Assembly (NCBI GenBank): GCA_035630615.1
Contig: DASQKI010000046.1
Location: forward strand, 1-64,000
From: DATFRX01 sp035630615
Lineage (GTDB): Bacteria; Actinomycetota; Actinomycetes; Propionibacteriales; Nocardioidaceae
Length of the DNA: 64,000 nt
Direction: 5' to 3'
Below are positions 25,381 through 33,717 of this stretch, one piece after another. The notes beneath the pieces were generated by a model. It was not told where the DNA came from, ran no database searches, and saw only the letters and a list, made by a program, of their open reading frames with translations. Made by a program: the position numbers and the translations under genes. The stretch's first letter is position 1. Every line of letters begins with the position of its first letter.

Positions 25381-26016
25381 GTGGACATCGTCGCCTCGCT
25401 TCCCGCGTTCCTGCTCGCGGTCGTCTTGATCTCGGCGTCACCCGGTCCGGCGATGGCGCTGATCACCCGGCGAGCTGCGCTCCGAGGCACGCGGGCGGCG
25501 GTGCCGACGATCCTCGGCTTGGAGGCCGGCCTCTACATCTGGGCGCTCGCCGCCGGCGCCGGTCTGGCGGCCCTCGTCGCCGCGTCGGAGTCCGCCTACC
25601 TCGTGCTGCGCATCGTCGGCGCGATCGTGCTGATCGGGCTCGGCGTCCGCGCCTGGCGTACGGCGTGGGCCGACCGGGGGGGCGAGGAGCCCGCGGAGTA
25701 CGCACCGACGACTCGGTCGGGGTGGGTCGCCTTCGGCGAAGGATCGTTGGTGCAGCTGGCGAATCCGAAGGCGGCAGTCTTTATGTTCGCGTTCTATCCG
25801 CAGTTTGTGCCGGCCGATCGGCCACTGTTGCAGACGACGGCGCTCCTCGCGCTGCTGCAGGTCGCGGTCGAGATCTGCCTCTATCTGAGCCTTGCCCTCG
25901 CCGTCGGCCGGGCCAGCGCATGGTTTCGGCAGCGCCGCGTTCGCCGTCGGATCGAGACAGCGAGTGGCGCCGTGCTGATCGGCCTCGGCATTCGGATGGC
26001 CGTCGCCGAGCGTTGA
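25381..26016 (+). CDS. LysE/RhtB-family amino acid exporter
   Basis: 211 residues and six predicted helices. The family signature is at the N-terminus: FLLAVVLISASPGPAMALITRRAALRGTRAA. A second hallmark, SLVQLANPKAAVFMFAFYPQFV, lies in the middle. These proteins export lysine, homoserine, threonine or related metabolites. The start is GTG (before DIVASLPAF), giving a leaderless-length gap to divergent pheA. The substrate is not determinable. Repeat array D1 begins 17 bases after the stop. Confidence 0.88.
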   Translation: MDIVASLPAFLLAVVLISASPGPAMALITRRAALRGTRAAVPTILGLEAGLYIWALAAGAGLAALVAASESAYLVLRIVGAIVLIGLGVRAWRTAWADRGGEEPAEYAPTTRSGWVAFGEGSLVQLANPKAAVFMFAFYPQFVPADRPLLQTTALLALLQVAVEICLYLSLALAVGRASAWFRQRRVRRRIETASGAVLIGLGIRMAVAER

Positions 26017-26033
26017 GCAGCCCGCTCTGAAAC

Positions 26034-26161
26034 GGACGAGACGCGCAACCTCGGCGTGAAGAAGTGGACGAGACGCGCAACCTCGGCGTGAACAAGTGGA
26101 CGAGACGCGCAACCTCGGCGCGAAGAAGTGGATGAGGCGTGCAATCTCGGCGGGGAAGGGT
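26034..26161. repeat. Repeat family D, array 1: four 32-bp tandem units
   Basis: Four head-to-tail units with exact 32-base periodicity; the fourth is diverged and slightly short. Each carries the core GACGCGCAACCTCGGCG, or GGCGTGCAATCTCGGCG in the last. The array fills the gap between the lysE-like gene and larB, ending about 20 bases before the larB start, so it occupies the likely larB promoter region. Confidence 0.93.
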
Positions 26162-26181
26162 GAGGGATTACAGTCACGAGC

Positions 26182-27003
26182 ATGACCGGTGCAGCGCAGG
26201 ACCCGGGGTACGAGGACCTCGGCTACGCCCGACTCGACACGGATCGCGCCGACCGTACCGGCGACCCCGAAGTCGTCTATGGCAGCGGCAAGACTCCGAC
26301 TCAGATCGTCGAGCTTCTCCGGCGTCTCCACGCATCGCACCCCGATCGTGCTGTCCTCGCGACCCGACTCACCGAGGCGGCGATGTCCGCGGTCGCGTCG
26401 GACCTGCCGGCCGCGTCGATCGACGACGTCGCCCGCGCCGCCTGGCTCGGTCCGCTGCCGCCGTCTCGCGGCCGGGTCTACATCGTGTCGGCCGGCACCT
26501 CCGATGCGCCGGTCGCTCGGGAGGCGGCGATCACCACGCGGGTGTACGGCGCGGAGGCGGTCGAACTGTCCGACGTCGGCGTCGCGGGCGTGCACCGACT
26601 GCTCGCGGTCAAGCAGCAACTCGACGACGCCGACTGTCTCATCGTCGTGGCCGGCATGGAGGGGGCGCTGCCGAGTGTGGTCGGCGGCCTGACCGGCGTG
26701 CCGTTGGTGGCGGTGCCGACCAGCGTCGGATACGGCGCGTCGTTCGGTGGGATCGCCGCGCTGCTCGCGATGCTCAACTCGTGCGCAGCCGGCGTCACGG
26801 TCGTCAACATTGACAACGGCTACGGCGCGGGGGTGTTCGCCGCCCGGGTCGCGAGGCGCTCGGCGCGAGCAGCGGATGGCGCTACCGCATCAGGGTCGCG
26901 CCGAGATTGCGCGTCTTCCCCGACCCCTTCGACGAGCCTCGACCGCCCGGAGCCACCGACTGGGAAGACGCGCAATCTCGGCGCTAAGGTCGAGGGCGCA
27001 TGA
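26182..27003 (+). CDS. larB: Nickel pincer cofactor biosynthesis protein LarB
   Basis: 273 residues. LarB carboxylates and hydrolyses nicotinic acid adenine dinucleotide to start nickel-pincer-nucleotide synthesis. The AIR-carboxylase-like core is clear: VYIVSAGTSDAPVAREAAIT, VYGAEAVELSDVGVAGVHRLL, CLIVVAGMEGALPSVVGGLTGVPLVAVPTSVGYGASFGG and NIDNGYGAG. The family usually ends soon after that; here residues about 239-268 are encoded by an inverted repeat (family D) and look like an inserted tail. Despite this, the stop still overlaps the larC start (ATGA). Confidence 0.92.
   Translation: MTGAAQDPGYEDLGYARLDTDRADRTGDPEVVYGSGKTPTQIVELLRRLHASHPDRAVLATRLTEAAMSAVASDLPAASIDDVARAAWLGPLPPSRGRVYIVSAGTSDAPVAREAAITTRVYGAEAVELSDVGVAGVHRLLAVKQQLDDADCLIVVAGMEGALPSVVGGLTGVPLVAVPTSVGYGASFGGIAALLAMLNSCAAGVTVVNIDNGYGAGVFAARVARRSARAADGATASGSRRDCASSPTPSTSLDRPEPPTGKTRNLGAKVEGA
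26898..26984. repeat. Repeat family D, locus 2: 23-bp perfect inverted pair within the 3' end of larB
   Basis: The arms at 26898-26920 and 26962-26984 are exact reverse complements over 23 bases with a 41-base spacer. Each contains GAAGACGCGCAATCTCGGCG, the same core as the tandem units at 26034 and 56286. The segment is translated as the terminal part of LarB. Confidence 0.95.
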
Positions 27004-28166
27004 TCGGATGGCTCGACTGTTCGTCGGGTGCGTCCGGCGACATGCTGCTCGGCGCACTGGTCGACGCCGGGGTGCCGATCGAGACCCTCGACGCTGCCGT
27101 CCAGGCGATCGCGCCGGAGCCGATCCGCCTGCACGCTGAGTCGGTCACCCGAGCCGGACTGGCCGCCACTCAGGTCCGAGTCGACGCCGCCGATTCGACG
27201 ACCCATCGCGGCCTCGGCGACATCCAAGACCTACTGTCGGCCGCGCCGCTGGACGATCCGGTCAGGGATCGCGCCAGGGGCGTGTTCGAGCGGCTGGCCG
27301 AAGCCGAGGCGGCTGTCCACGGCACAACGACCGACGCGATCCACTTCCACGAGGTCGGCGCACTCGACGCGATCGCCGACGTCGTCGGGGTCTGCGCGGG
27401 CATGGCGCATCTCGGACTCGAGACGCTGACGTGCTCGACCATCGCGGTCGGTGGCGGCAGTGTCGAAGCCGCGCACGGTCGGCTGCCCGTGCCGCCGCCG
27501 GCCGTGGCTGCGCTGCTGCGCGAGGCACCCAGCGTCGGCGGGCCGGTCGATCGGGAGTTGTGCACGCCGACCGGCGCCGCCCTCGTCACTACATGGGCCG
27601 ACGGCTACGGTGCGCAGCCGGCGATGCGGGTGGCGGCGATCGGAGTCGGTGCCGGGGGGCGCGATCTGCCGGGGCATCCGAACGTGGTCCGACTCTTGGT
27701 CGGCGAGGCCGTCGTCACCGATGACCGTCACACACAGCTTCTGTTGGAGACCAATGTCGACGACCTCGACCCGAGGCTGTGGCCCGCGGTTCTCGACCGA
27801 CTGCTCGGCGTCGGCGCGGCCGATGCGTGGCTGACCCCGATCCTGATGAAGAAGGGCCGCCCCGCGCACACGCTGTCGGTGCTCACCGACGCCACGCATC
27901 GGTCAGCGATCCTCGACGTCGTCTTCGCCGAGACCACGACGATCGGCCTGCGCGAGCGGTCTGTCGGCAAGGTCGCGCTCGAACGCGAGATTCGTACCAT
28001 CGAAGTCGACGGCGAGCCCGTCCGGGTCAAGATCGCGCGCCATGATGGTGTGGTCGTCAACGCGCAGCCCGAGTACGACGACGTCGCCGCGGCTGCCGCC
28101 GCCCTCGGTCGTCCGGTCAAGACCGTCCTCGCCGACGCGATCGCCACCGTGAGGTTGCCGACGTGA
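27000..28166 (+). CDS. larC: Nickel pincer cofactor biosynthesis protein LarC
   Basis: 388 residues. LarC is the CTP-dependent nickel insertase that loads the pincer cofactor. Conserved segments are present: GWLDCSSGASGDMLLGALVDAG at the N-terminus, AIHFHEVGALDAIADVVG (metal-type histidines and glutamate), ELCTPTGAALVTTWADGYG, and the C-terminal LLLETNVDDLDPRLWPAVLDRLLGVGAADAWLTPILMKKGRPAHTLSVL. It is a single continuous frame with no programmed frameshift, unlike larC in some lactobacilli. Overlaps at both ends couple it to larB and the GDT1-like gene. larE and the racemase larA are not in the window. Confidence 0.93.
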   Translation: MIGWLDCSSGASGDMLLGALVDAGVPIETLDAAVQAIAPEPIRLHAESVTRAGLAATQVRVDAADSTTHRGLGDIQDLLSAAPLDDPVRDRARGVFERLAEAEAAVHGTTTDAIHFHEVGALDAIADVVGVCAGMAHLGLETLTCSTIAVGGGSVEAAHGRLPVPPPAVAALLREAPSVGGPVDRELCTPTGAALVTTWADGYGAQPAMRVAAIGVGAGGRDLPGHPNVVRLLVGEAVVTDDRHTQLLLETNVDDLDPRLWPAVLDRLLGVGAADAWLTPILMKKGRPAHTLSVLTDATHRSAILDVVFAETTTIGLRERSVGKVALEREIRTIEVDGEPVRVKIARHDGVVVNAQPEYDDVAAAAAALGRPVKTVLADAIATVRLPT

Positions 28167-28786
28167 TCGACTTCGGACTCGTGGCGCTCGTCTTCGGGCC
28201 GATCGTTCTCCTCGAGCTCCCGGACAAGACGTTCGTCGCGACGCTCGTGCTGTCGACCCGCTACCGTCCGCTGGCCGTCTGGATCGGCGTCGGCCTGGCC
28301 TTCGGCGTGCAATGCCTCGTCGCGGTGACCGCCGGCCAGGCGATCAGCTACCTGCCCGAATGGGTCGTCCACACCGCCACGCTGGTGATCTTTCTGCTCG
28401 GCGCCGTCGTGCTGATCCGATCGGCGCCATCCGCGGCTGCGGAGGAGAAGGAGCAAGAAGCGGAGTTCGCCGAGCAGGTCGCGAACGACGACGGCCGCGG
28501 CCCCTCGATGCGCCGGGCGGCGGTCGCGTCGTTCCTCGTCATCTTCGCCGCCGAATGGGGCGACCTCTCGCAGCTGTTCACGGCCAGCTTCGTCAGCCAC
28601 CACGGCAACCCGCTCAGCGTCTTCATCGGCTCGTGGGCCGCACTTCTCCTCGTCTCGGGGTTGGCCGCGTTGGCCGGCCGCTGGCTGGTCCAGCGGATGC
28701 CGCTTGCGCTGCTGCACTACATCGGCGCGGCGGTCTGTCTCGGCTTCGCGGTATGGACCGCGTTCCAGCTGGTCGGCTCACTCTGA
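28163..28786 (+). CDS. TMEM165/GDT1 (UPF0016) family cation transporter
   Basis: 207 residues with about six helices in two halves. Each half carries one copy of the family's acidic metal motif, here LLELPDKT (first) and AEWGDLSQ (second), both variants of E-x-G-D-(K/R)-(S/T). The acidic loop EEKEQEAEFAEQ lies between halves. Characterised family members move Mn2+ or Ca2+ against protons. Translational coupling to larC (ATGA overlap) suggests a metal-supply or metal-efflux role linked to the nickel cofactor; this is inference. It converges with, and overlaps by 9 bases, the LLM oxidoreductase gene. Confidence 0.88.
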   Translation: MIDFGLVALVFGPIVLLELPDKTFVATLVLSTRYRPLAVWIGVGLAFGVQCLVAVTAGQAISYLPEWVVHTATLVIFLLGAVVLIRSAPSAAAEEKEQEAEFAEQVANDDGRGPSMRRAAVASFLVIFAAEWGDLSQLFTASFVSHHGNPLSVFIGSWAALLLVSGLAALAGRWLVQRMPLALLHYIGAAVCLGFAVWTAFQLVGSL

Positions 28787-29749
28787 CGGTGCCAACGCCG
28801 CCAGCGTGTGCTCGCCGGCCGGATCGCCGGCCGTCGCCGGATGGATCGCCGCCTCGTCGAGCCCGGCCGCCGCATATTCGTCAAGCCGAACCCGGATCGT
28901 CTCGATATCGCCGACCAGGCCGACCACGCCGGCGGCCGCCGGTGGCAGAGCGGCCACGAGCCGATCACGATCGGCCCCCTCGGCGGCCAGCTCGACAGCC
29001 GCGCCGAACCCGGCCGCGGTGTACAACTCGGCCTGGTGAGGCACCGTGAGATAGCCGGCGATGCCTCCGAGGATCTGGGCGTACGACGCCTCGTCCGGAT
29101 CGACGGCGGCCGGCAACCACGCGGCAAGACGGGGCGGGGTGCTCCGACCGATCCGGGCAGCCGCGGCGTCGAGCTTGTCGCGCAGAGTCCGAACCTGCTC
29201 GGGTGACACGAGGTCCAGCACCATCCGGTCGGCGTACTCGGCGGCGACCGCGATCGCCCGGTCGCCGATCGCCGCGACCGTGATGGGTCCGCTGGCCGGT
29301 GGCAGCCGGCGCCGGAAACCGTGTCGCGGGGGCTCGGCCGGATCGAGCGGCGGTGCATCCGACCCGACCATCGTCCGCAAGGCCCGAGCACTGTCGGCCA
29401 AGACCGAGGCGGCTCGTGCCCGCGACCGGCCGTGGATGCCCTCGACCACGCGCACGCTGGACGTGCCGAGCGCGACCCCGACCGGGCGGCCGACGAGAAC
29501 CTCGGTGTCAGCCGCACCTCGGGCGATCGAGGCCGGGTCGCGCACCGAAACCGGGATCGGCCCGGCGGTGAGCGCGGCCCGCTCGGTCGAGCGCCCTATA
29601 GCGGTGGCAAGGGCGAACGCATCCCAGGTCGGTCCTTCACCGATCCACAGGTCGGGATAACCCAGCCGGTCGGCAACGGCCGCGACGTCTAGCACCTCGG
29701 TCGGCGGCCGGTCGTCCTCCCGGGCCGCGACGACAACACTCAGCTCCAT
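28778..29749 (-). CDS. LLM-class, probably F420-dependent oxidoreductase
   Basis: 323 residues with the luciferase-like TIM-barrel pattern: MELSVVVAAREDDRPPTEVLDVAAVADRLGYPDLWIGEGPTWDAFALATAIGRSTERAALTAGPIPVSVRDPASIARGAADTEVLV. The early ADRLGYPDLWIGEG and the VSVRDPASIAR segment are typical of actinobacterial F420 enzymes. The C-terminal GLVGDIETIRVRLDEYAAAGLDEAAIHP is the usual last helix. Substrate unknown. I start at the ATG of MELSVVV; the frame extends upstream but reads as the antisense of the next gene. Confidence 0.85.
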   Translation of the reverse strand: MELSVVVAAREDDRPPTEVLDVAAVADRLGYPDLWIGEGPTWDAFALATAIGRSTERAALTAGPIPVSVRDPASIARGAADTEVLVGRPVGVALGTSSVRVVEGIHGRSRARAASVLADSARALRTMVGSDAPPLDPAEPPRHGFRRRLPPASGPITVAAIGDRAIAVAAEYADRMVLDLVSPEQVRTLRDKLDAAAARIGRSTPPRLAAWLPAAVDPDEASYAQILGGIAGYLTVPHQAELYTAAGFGAAVELAAEGADRDRLVAALPPAAAGVVGLVGDIETIRVRLDEYAAAGLDEAAIHPATAGDPAGEHTLAALAPSE

Positions 29750-29786
29750 GCCGTGATGGTTTACCACGTTCACTAGGCTGGCGGAC

Positions 29787-32039
29787 ATGCCTGGTGAGCG
29801 GCGACCCACCACGCTGCGTCGCGTGGTCGCATGCCTCGCCGTCATCGTCGGTGCCGCACTCGCCGCCGGGCCGGCGACGGCTGCTGTCGGCACGGCTGCT
29901 CCCGGCACGGCCGCTCCCGCCACCGCTGCTCTCGGCTCGACCAACTCCGCCGCCGACGAGCTCGACCCCGCACCGGTCGTCGTCATCGGCGTCTCCGACC
30001 TCCGCTGGACCGACATCGACCCGAAGGTCACGCCGACGCTATGGCGACTGGTCGCCACCAGTGCGGTGGGCTCGGTGTCGGTTCGGACCGTGCGTCCGGT
30101 GACCTGCCCGATCGACGGCTGGCTCTCGTTGTCGGCCGGCAGCGAGGCGACATCGACCGAGGTCGACGACGATCGCGCCGTCCTCAATCCGGGCCAGGTC
30201 GGCTCCGGCGAGCTACCGACGTGCGACGACCTGCCCACCGTCGACTCCGAGGCGGACGGCTCCTACGACGTCGAGGGCTGGGACGGCTTCGTCGAGCTCC
30301 AGGAAGAAACGAAGGGCGCCTACGGCACGCTCGGTACGCTCGGCGACCTGCTGTCCCAGGCAGACGTGTGCGCAACCGCGATCGGACCGGGCGCGGCGGT
30401 GGCTCTGGCCGATGCCGACGGTCGCGGCGACGACTACGTCCCGTTTTGGACCGCCGCGGCGCAGAAGCAGTGCTCGGTCACCCTGATCGACGCCGACAGC
30501 ATCGACGAGAGCTCGGTGCTACGGCCCGGCTCGCTCGCGGAGTTCGACGACGACGTCGCTCGTTACCTTCGCGCGGCCGAGCCGGGTACGCACGTCATGA
30601 TCAGCGGCATCGCCGACCCGACCGCGTCGCCGCCGCCGCTCCAGGTCGCGATGGACCACATCGTCGGCGCCCCCCGCCCGGCCTGGCTCAGCTCCAGCTC
30701 GACTCGGCATGAGGGCCTCGTCCAGCTGACCGACATCGTGCCGACCGTGCTCGAGCTGTCGGCCACACCGTACGACCAGTTCGACGCCAAGCCGTGGGAG
30801 TCCGAGACCGTACGCCGGTTGTCGGTGACCGACACGGTCGAGGACCGTCAAGACTTCGACCAGATCGCCGAGGTCATCCCGGACGAAGGACCCGTGTTCG
30901 GCGCCTGGATCGCCGCTGTCCCGGTCTCGATCCTCTTGGCCAGCCTGCTCGCCCTGCTCGCGAAGCGCCGCGGCATCCGCTGGGCCCAGCACCCGTTGTT
31001 CAATCGGCTCGGCATCGGCGCCGCGCTGTTCGCCGCGGCGGTGCCGACCGCGCTCTACCTGGTCACCGCCGTCGGATGGTGGCGATGGGAGCACCCGGCG
31101 CTCGTGCTCGGCACCGTGACGGTGATCGGCGCGGTCGCGATCGCGGTCGCGTCGGCGCTGTGGCGGATCGAACGGCCGTGGCGGTTCGTTGCGGTGCAGT
31201 GCGCGATCACGTATGGCGCGCTGACCTTCGACGGGCTCAACGGCACCAAGCTCCAACTCGGGAGCCTGCTGGCGGCGGGTCAGGTCTACGGCGGCCGCTT
31301 CTACGGATTCGGCAACGTCACATTCACCGTGTACGCCACGGCGACCCTGCTGATCGCGGCCGCCGCGGCCCAGTACCTGCTCGATCGCGGCCGTCGCGAC
31401 CTCGCGATCGGCGCCTGCGTCGTGATCGGAGGGCTGGCCGTGCTCGTCGACGGCTGGCCGACCTTCGGCGCCGACTTCGGCGGCATCCTGGCGCTCGTGC
31501 CGGGCGTCGTCCTGCTGGCCTTGTTGACCGCCGGGGTCGCCATGTCCTGGCGGCGGGTCGCGGTCGTCGGCGGCACCGGTCTCGTCGCCGTCACGATCGT
31601 CGCGTTCCTCGACTACCTGCGGCCAGCGGACAGCCGCTCCCATATGGGAGCGTTCGTCGCCCGGGTCATCGACGGCGAGGCCGGCAAGGTCATGGAGAAC
31701 AAGATCGACGCCCTCATCACCAGCCTGACGACGCCGCTCGGCTGGCTCGAGATCCTCGGCTTCGCCGTGGCGGTCGCCATGGTCGTGCACCCCCACGCTC
31801 TCCGGGTGCCCGAGTTGGCACGGGTCTTCGACGAGTGGCCGGTGCTGCGCCACGGCCTGCTCTCGCTGTCCGCAACGTTCGCGGTCGGCACGTTGGTCAA
31901 CGACTCTGGAGCGCTGATCGCCGGCCTCGGCGTCATCACGACCGCGCCACTGATGATCGCGACCTGCGCGTGGTGGGCTATGAGGGCGGATCCCAGCGGC
32001 GAACTCGAGCCCGAGCCCACGGCGACCGCCCGCACATGA
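29787..32039 (+). CDS. Large membrane protein with extracellular alkaline-phosphatase-like domain (paralog 1)
   Basis: 750 residues. A signal peptide and alanine/threonine-rich linker (1-58) precede an extracellular domain (60-350) that resembles the alkaline-phosphatase superfamily: VVVIGVSDLRWTDIDPKVTPTLWRLVATSAVGSVS then CPIDGWLSLSAG. About ten helices follow from residue 370. Conserved blocks in the membrane half, shared with the 681-residue paralog four genes on, include GGRFYGFGN, VDGWPTFGADFGGILALVP, SHMGAFV and LVNDSGALIAG. Catalytic residues of the phosphatase fold cannot be confirmed. It is first in an operon with a flippase and a glycosyltransferase, so an envelope-glycan role is inferred. 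Confidence 0.75.
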   Translation: MPGERRPTTLRRVVACLAVIVGAALAAGPATAAVGTAAPGTAAPATAALGSTNSAADELDPAPVVVIGVSDLRWTDIDPKVTPTLWRLVATSAVGSVSVRTVRPVTCPIDGWLSLSAGSEATSTEVDDDRAVLNPGQVGSGELPTCDDLPTVDSEADGSYDVEGWDGFVELQEETKGAYGTLGTLGDLLSQADVCATAIGPGAAVALADADGRGDDYVPFWTAAAQKQCSVTLIDADSIDESSVLRPGSLAEFDDDVARYLRAAEPGTHVMISGIADPTASPPPLQVAMDHIVGAPRPAWLSSSSTRHEGLVQLTDIVPTVLELSATPYDQFDAKPWESETVRRLSVTDTVEDRQDFDQIAEVIPDEGPVFGAWIAAVPVSILLASLLALLAKRRGIRWAQHPLFNRLGIGAALFAAAVPTALYLVTAVGWWRWEHPALVLGTVTVIGAVAIAVASALWRIERPWRFVAVQCAITYGALTFDGLNGTKLQLGSLLAAGQVYGGRFYGFGNVTFTVYATATLLIAAAAAQYLLDRGRRDLAIGACVVIGGLAVLVDGWPTFGADFGGILALVPGVVLLALLTAGVAMSWRRVAVVGGTGLVAVTIVAFLDYLRPADSRSHMGAFVARVIDGEAGKVMENKIDALITSLTTPLGWLEILGFAVAVAMVVHPHALRVPELARVFDEWPVLRHGLLSLSATFAVGTLVNDSGALIAGLGVITTAPLMIATCAWWAMRADPSGELEPEPTATART

Positions 32040-32055
32040 CCGTGAAGGGATCGTC

Positions 32056-33717
32056 GTGTTGAACGTCCGGAAGGAGCTAAGGGCGTGGCGGGGGACGTTG
32101 CTCGGAGCGGCCGCGCTGATCACCGTGCTGACCGTGCTCGCCCGCACCACCGGGTTCGGCCGCAACCTCGTCTTCGCCAGGACGGTCGGCGCCACCTGCC
32201 TCAACAGCACCTACCAGACCGTCAACACGGTCCCCAACATCTTGTACGAGGTCGTCGCCGGCGGTGCGCTTGCCAGCCTGGTCGTCCCACTGCTCGCGCG
32301 GGCCGTCGCGGCCGGCGATCGCGACCACGTCGACCGGACCGCCTCGGCGCTGATCACCTGGACCCTCGTCGTCCTGACGCCGCTCGCACTCGTCATCGCG
32401 CTCGCGGCCGAACCGATCACCCGGTTGATGCTGGGCGACGGGTCGTGCGACGGCGCGGTCGGAGTCGGCGCGTCGATGCTGCGGGTCTTCGCCCCTCAAG
32501 TCGTGTTGTATGGCGTGGGCATCGTGCTCACCGGCATCCTGCAGGCGCATCGCAAGTTCGGCGGGCCGGCGCTGGCACCGCTGCTCTCGAGCCTCGTCGT
32601 GATCGGGGCTTATCTGACCTACGCGCTGGTCGCCCCTCGCGGCACCGACATCGACACCCTGACGAAGAGCCAGGAGCTGATCCTCTCGGTCGGCACTACG
32701 CTCGGCGTCGTCGCGCTCAGCCTGAGCCTGCTAGTGCCGATCTCCCGACTCGGACTGCGGCTGCGGCCGACGTTCGGTTTCCCCGACGGGGTCGCACCGC
32801 ACGTACGATCGCTGGCCATCGCCGGCATGGCCGCCCTCGCCGCGCAGCAGGCGTCGATCGCGGTGGTCTTGCTGCTCGGCAACCAGGCGTCCGACGTCGC
32901 CGTCGCGGTCTATACGCAGGCCCAGGCCATCTATTTCCTGCCCTGGGCGGTGCTCGCCGTGCCGGTGGCGACGACGGTCTTCCCGCGCCTCGCGGAGCGC
33001 TGGTCGGCCGGTGATCGAGACAGCTATCGCGCCCAACTCGCGGCCAGTACGCAGATCGTCGTCCTGCTCAGCATGGGTGCGGCCGCCGCGATGGTGGCCG
33101 CGGCCCGGCCGCTGGCTCGCGTGATCTTCCAAAACGCGCCGGGCGTCGACAGCGTGGACGCCTTGGCCGAAGCTGTGATCGGATTCGCCGCCGGCCTCGT
33201 CGGCTACGGCTTGTTCGCACTGTTGTCGCGGGCTCTCTACGCTGCCCGCACGATGGCCGCTACCGCGATCGCCTGCGTCAGTGGTTGGGCGGCCGTCGTG
33301 GTCGCCGACCTGATCCTGTCGGCCGCGATGCCCAAGTCCGACCGCGTGCTCGCACTGGCCCTCGGCAACAGCATCGGCATGACGGTACTCGGAGCGGCGC
33401 TCGTCGTCGTCGTGCTTCGGAGAGCCGGTTCGCACGCGGTGTCCGGCGTCGCGAAGGTCGCGGCCGCCGGCGCCGTCGCGGCCGTGCTGGCCGGGTGGCT
33501 GGGCTGGCTGTTCGAGCGGCAGATCGACTCCGGCGGGGTCGCGCTCGCCGTGGTGCAAGGCTTCGCGGCCGCCACGGTCGCGATAGTGATTTTTGCCGCG
33601 ATCGTTGCTTTCTTGGTGCGCGCCGCTGTCTCGCAGAGCTTGTCGACGCTGCGAGGATCGAGGGCCCGGCCATCTGCGACTCTGACGGGCAGTACTGAAC
33701 GGGATGAGGGTGTATGA
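32056..33717 (+). CDS. MurJ/MviN-family lipid-linked oligosaccharide flippase
   Basis: 553 residues with about 14 helices of the MOP exporter fold. MurJ-like segments are LARTTGFGRNLVFARTVGATCLNSTYQTVNTVPNILYEVVAGGALASLVVPLLARAVAAGD near the N-terminus and VLLYGVGIVLTGILQAHRKFGGPALAPLLSSLV-type sequence in helix 5-6. It lacks the C-terminal pseudokinase domain of the main mycobacterial MurJ. It would flip an undecaprenyl- or similar lipid-linked sugar across the membrane. Start GTG 16 bases after the preceding stop; the stop overlaps the glycosyltransferase start (ATGA). It may be a second, dedicated flippase rather than the essential one. Confidence 0.88.
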   Translation: MLNVRKELRAWRGTLLGAAALITVLTVLARTTGFGRNLVFARTVGATCLNSTYQTVNTVPNILYEVVAGGALASLVVPLLARAVAAGDRDHVDRTASALITWTLVVLTPLALVIALAAEPITRLMLGDGSCDGAVGVGASMLRVFAPQVVLYGVGIVLTGILQAHRKFGGPALAPLLSSLVVIGAYLTYALVAPRGTDIDTLTKSQELILSVGTTLGVVALSLSLLVPISRLGLRLRPTFGFPDGVAPHVRSLAIAGMAALAAQQASIAVVLLLGNQASDVAVAVYTQAQAIYFLPWAVLAVPVATTVFPRLAERWSAGDRDSYRAQLAASTQIVVLLSMGAAAAMVAAARPLARVIFQNAPGVDSVDALAEAVIGFAAGLVGYGLFALLSRALYAARTMAATAIACVSGWAAVVVADLILSAAMPKSDRVLALALGNSIGMTVLGAALVVVVLRRAGSHAVSGVAKVAAAGAVAAVLAGWLGWLFERQIDSGGVALAVVQGFAAATVAIVIFAAIVAFLVRAAVSQSLSTLRGSRARPSATLTGSTERDEGV

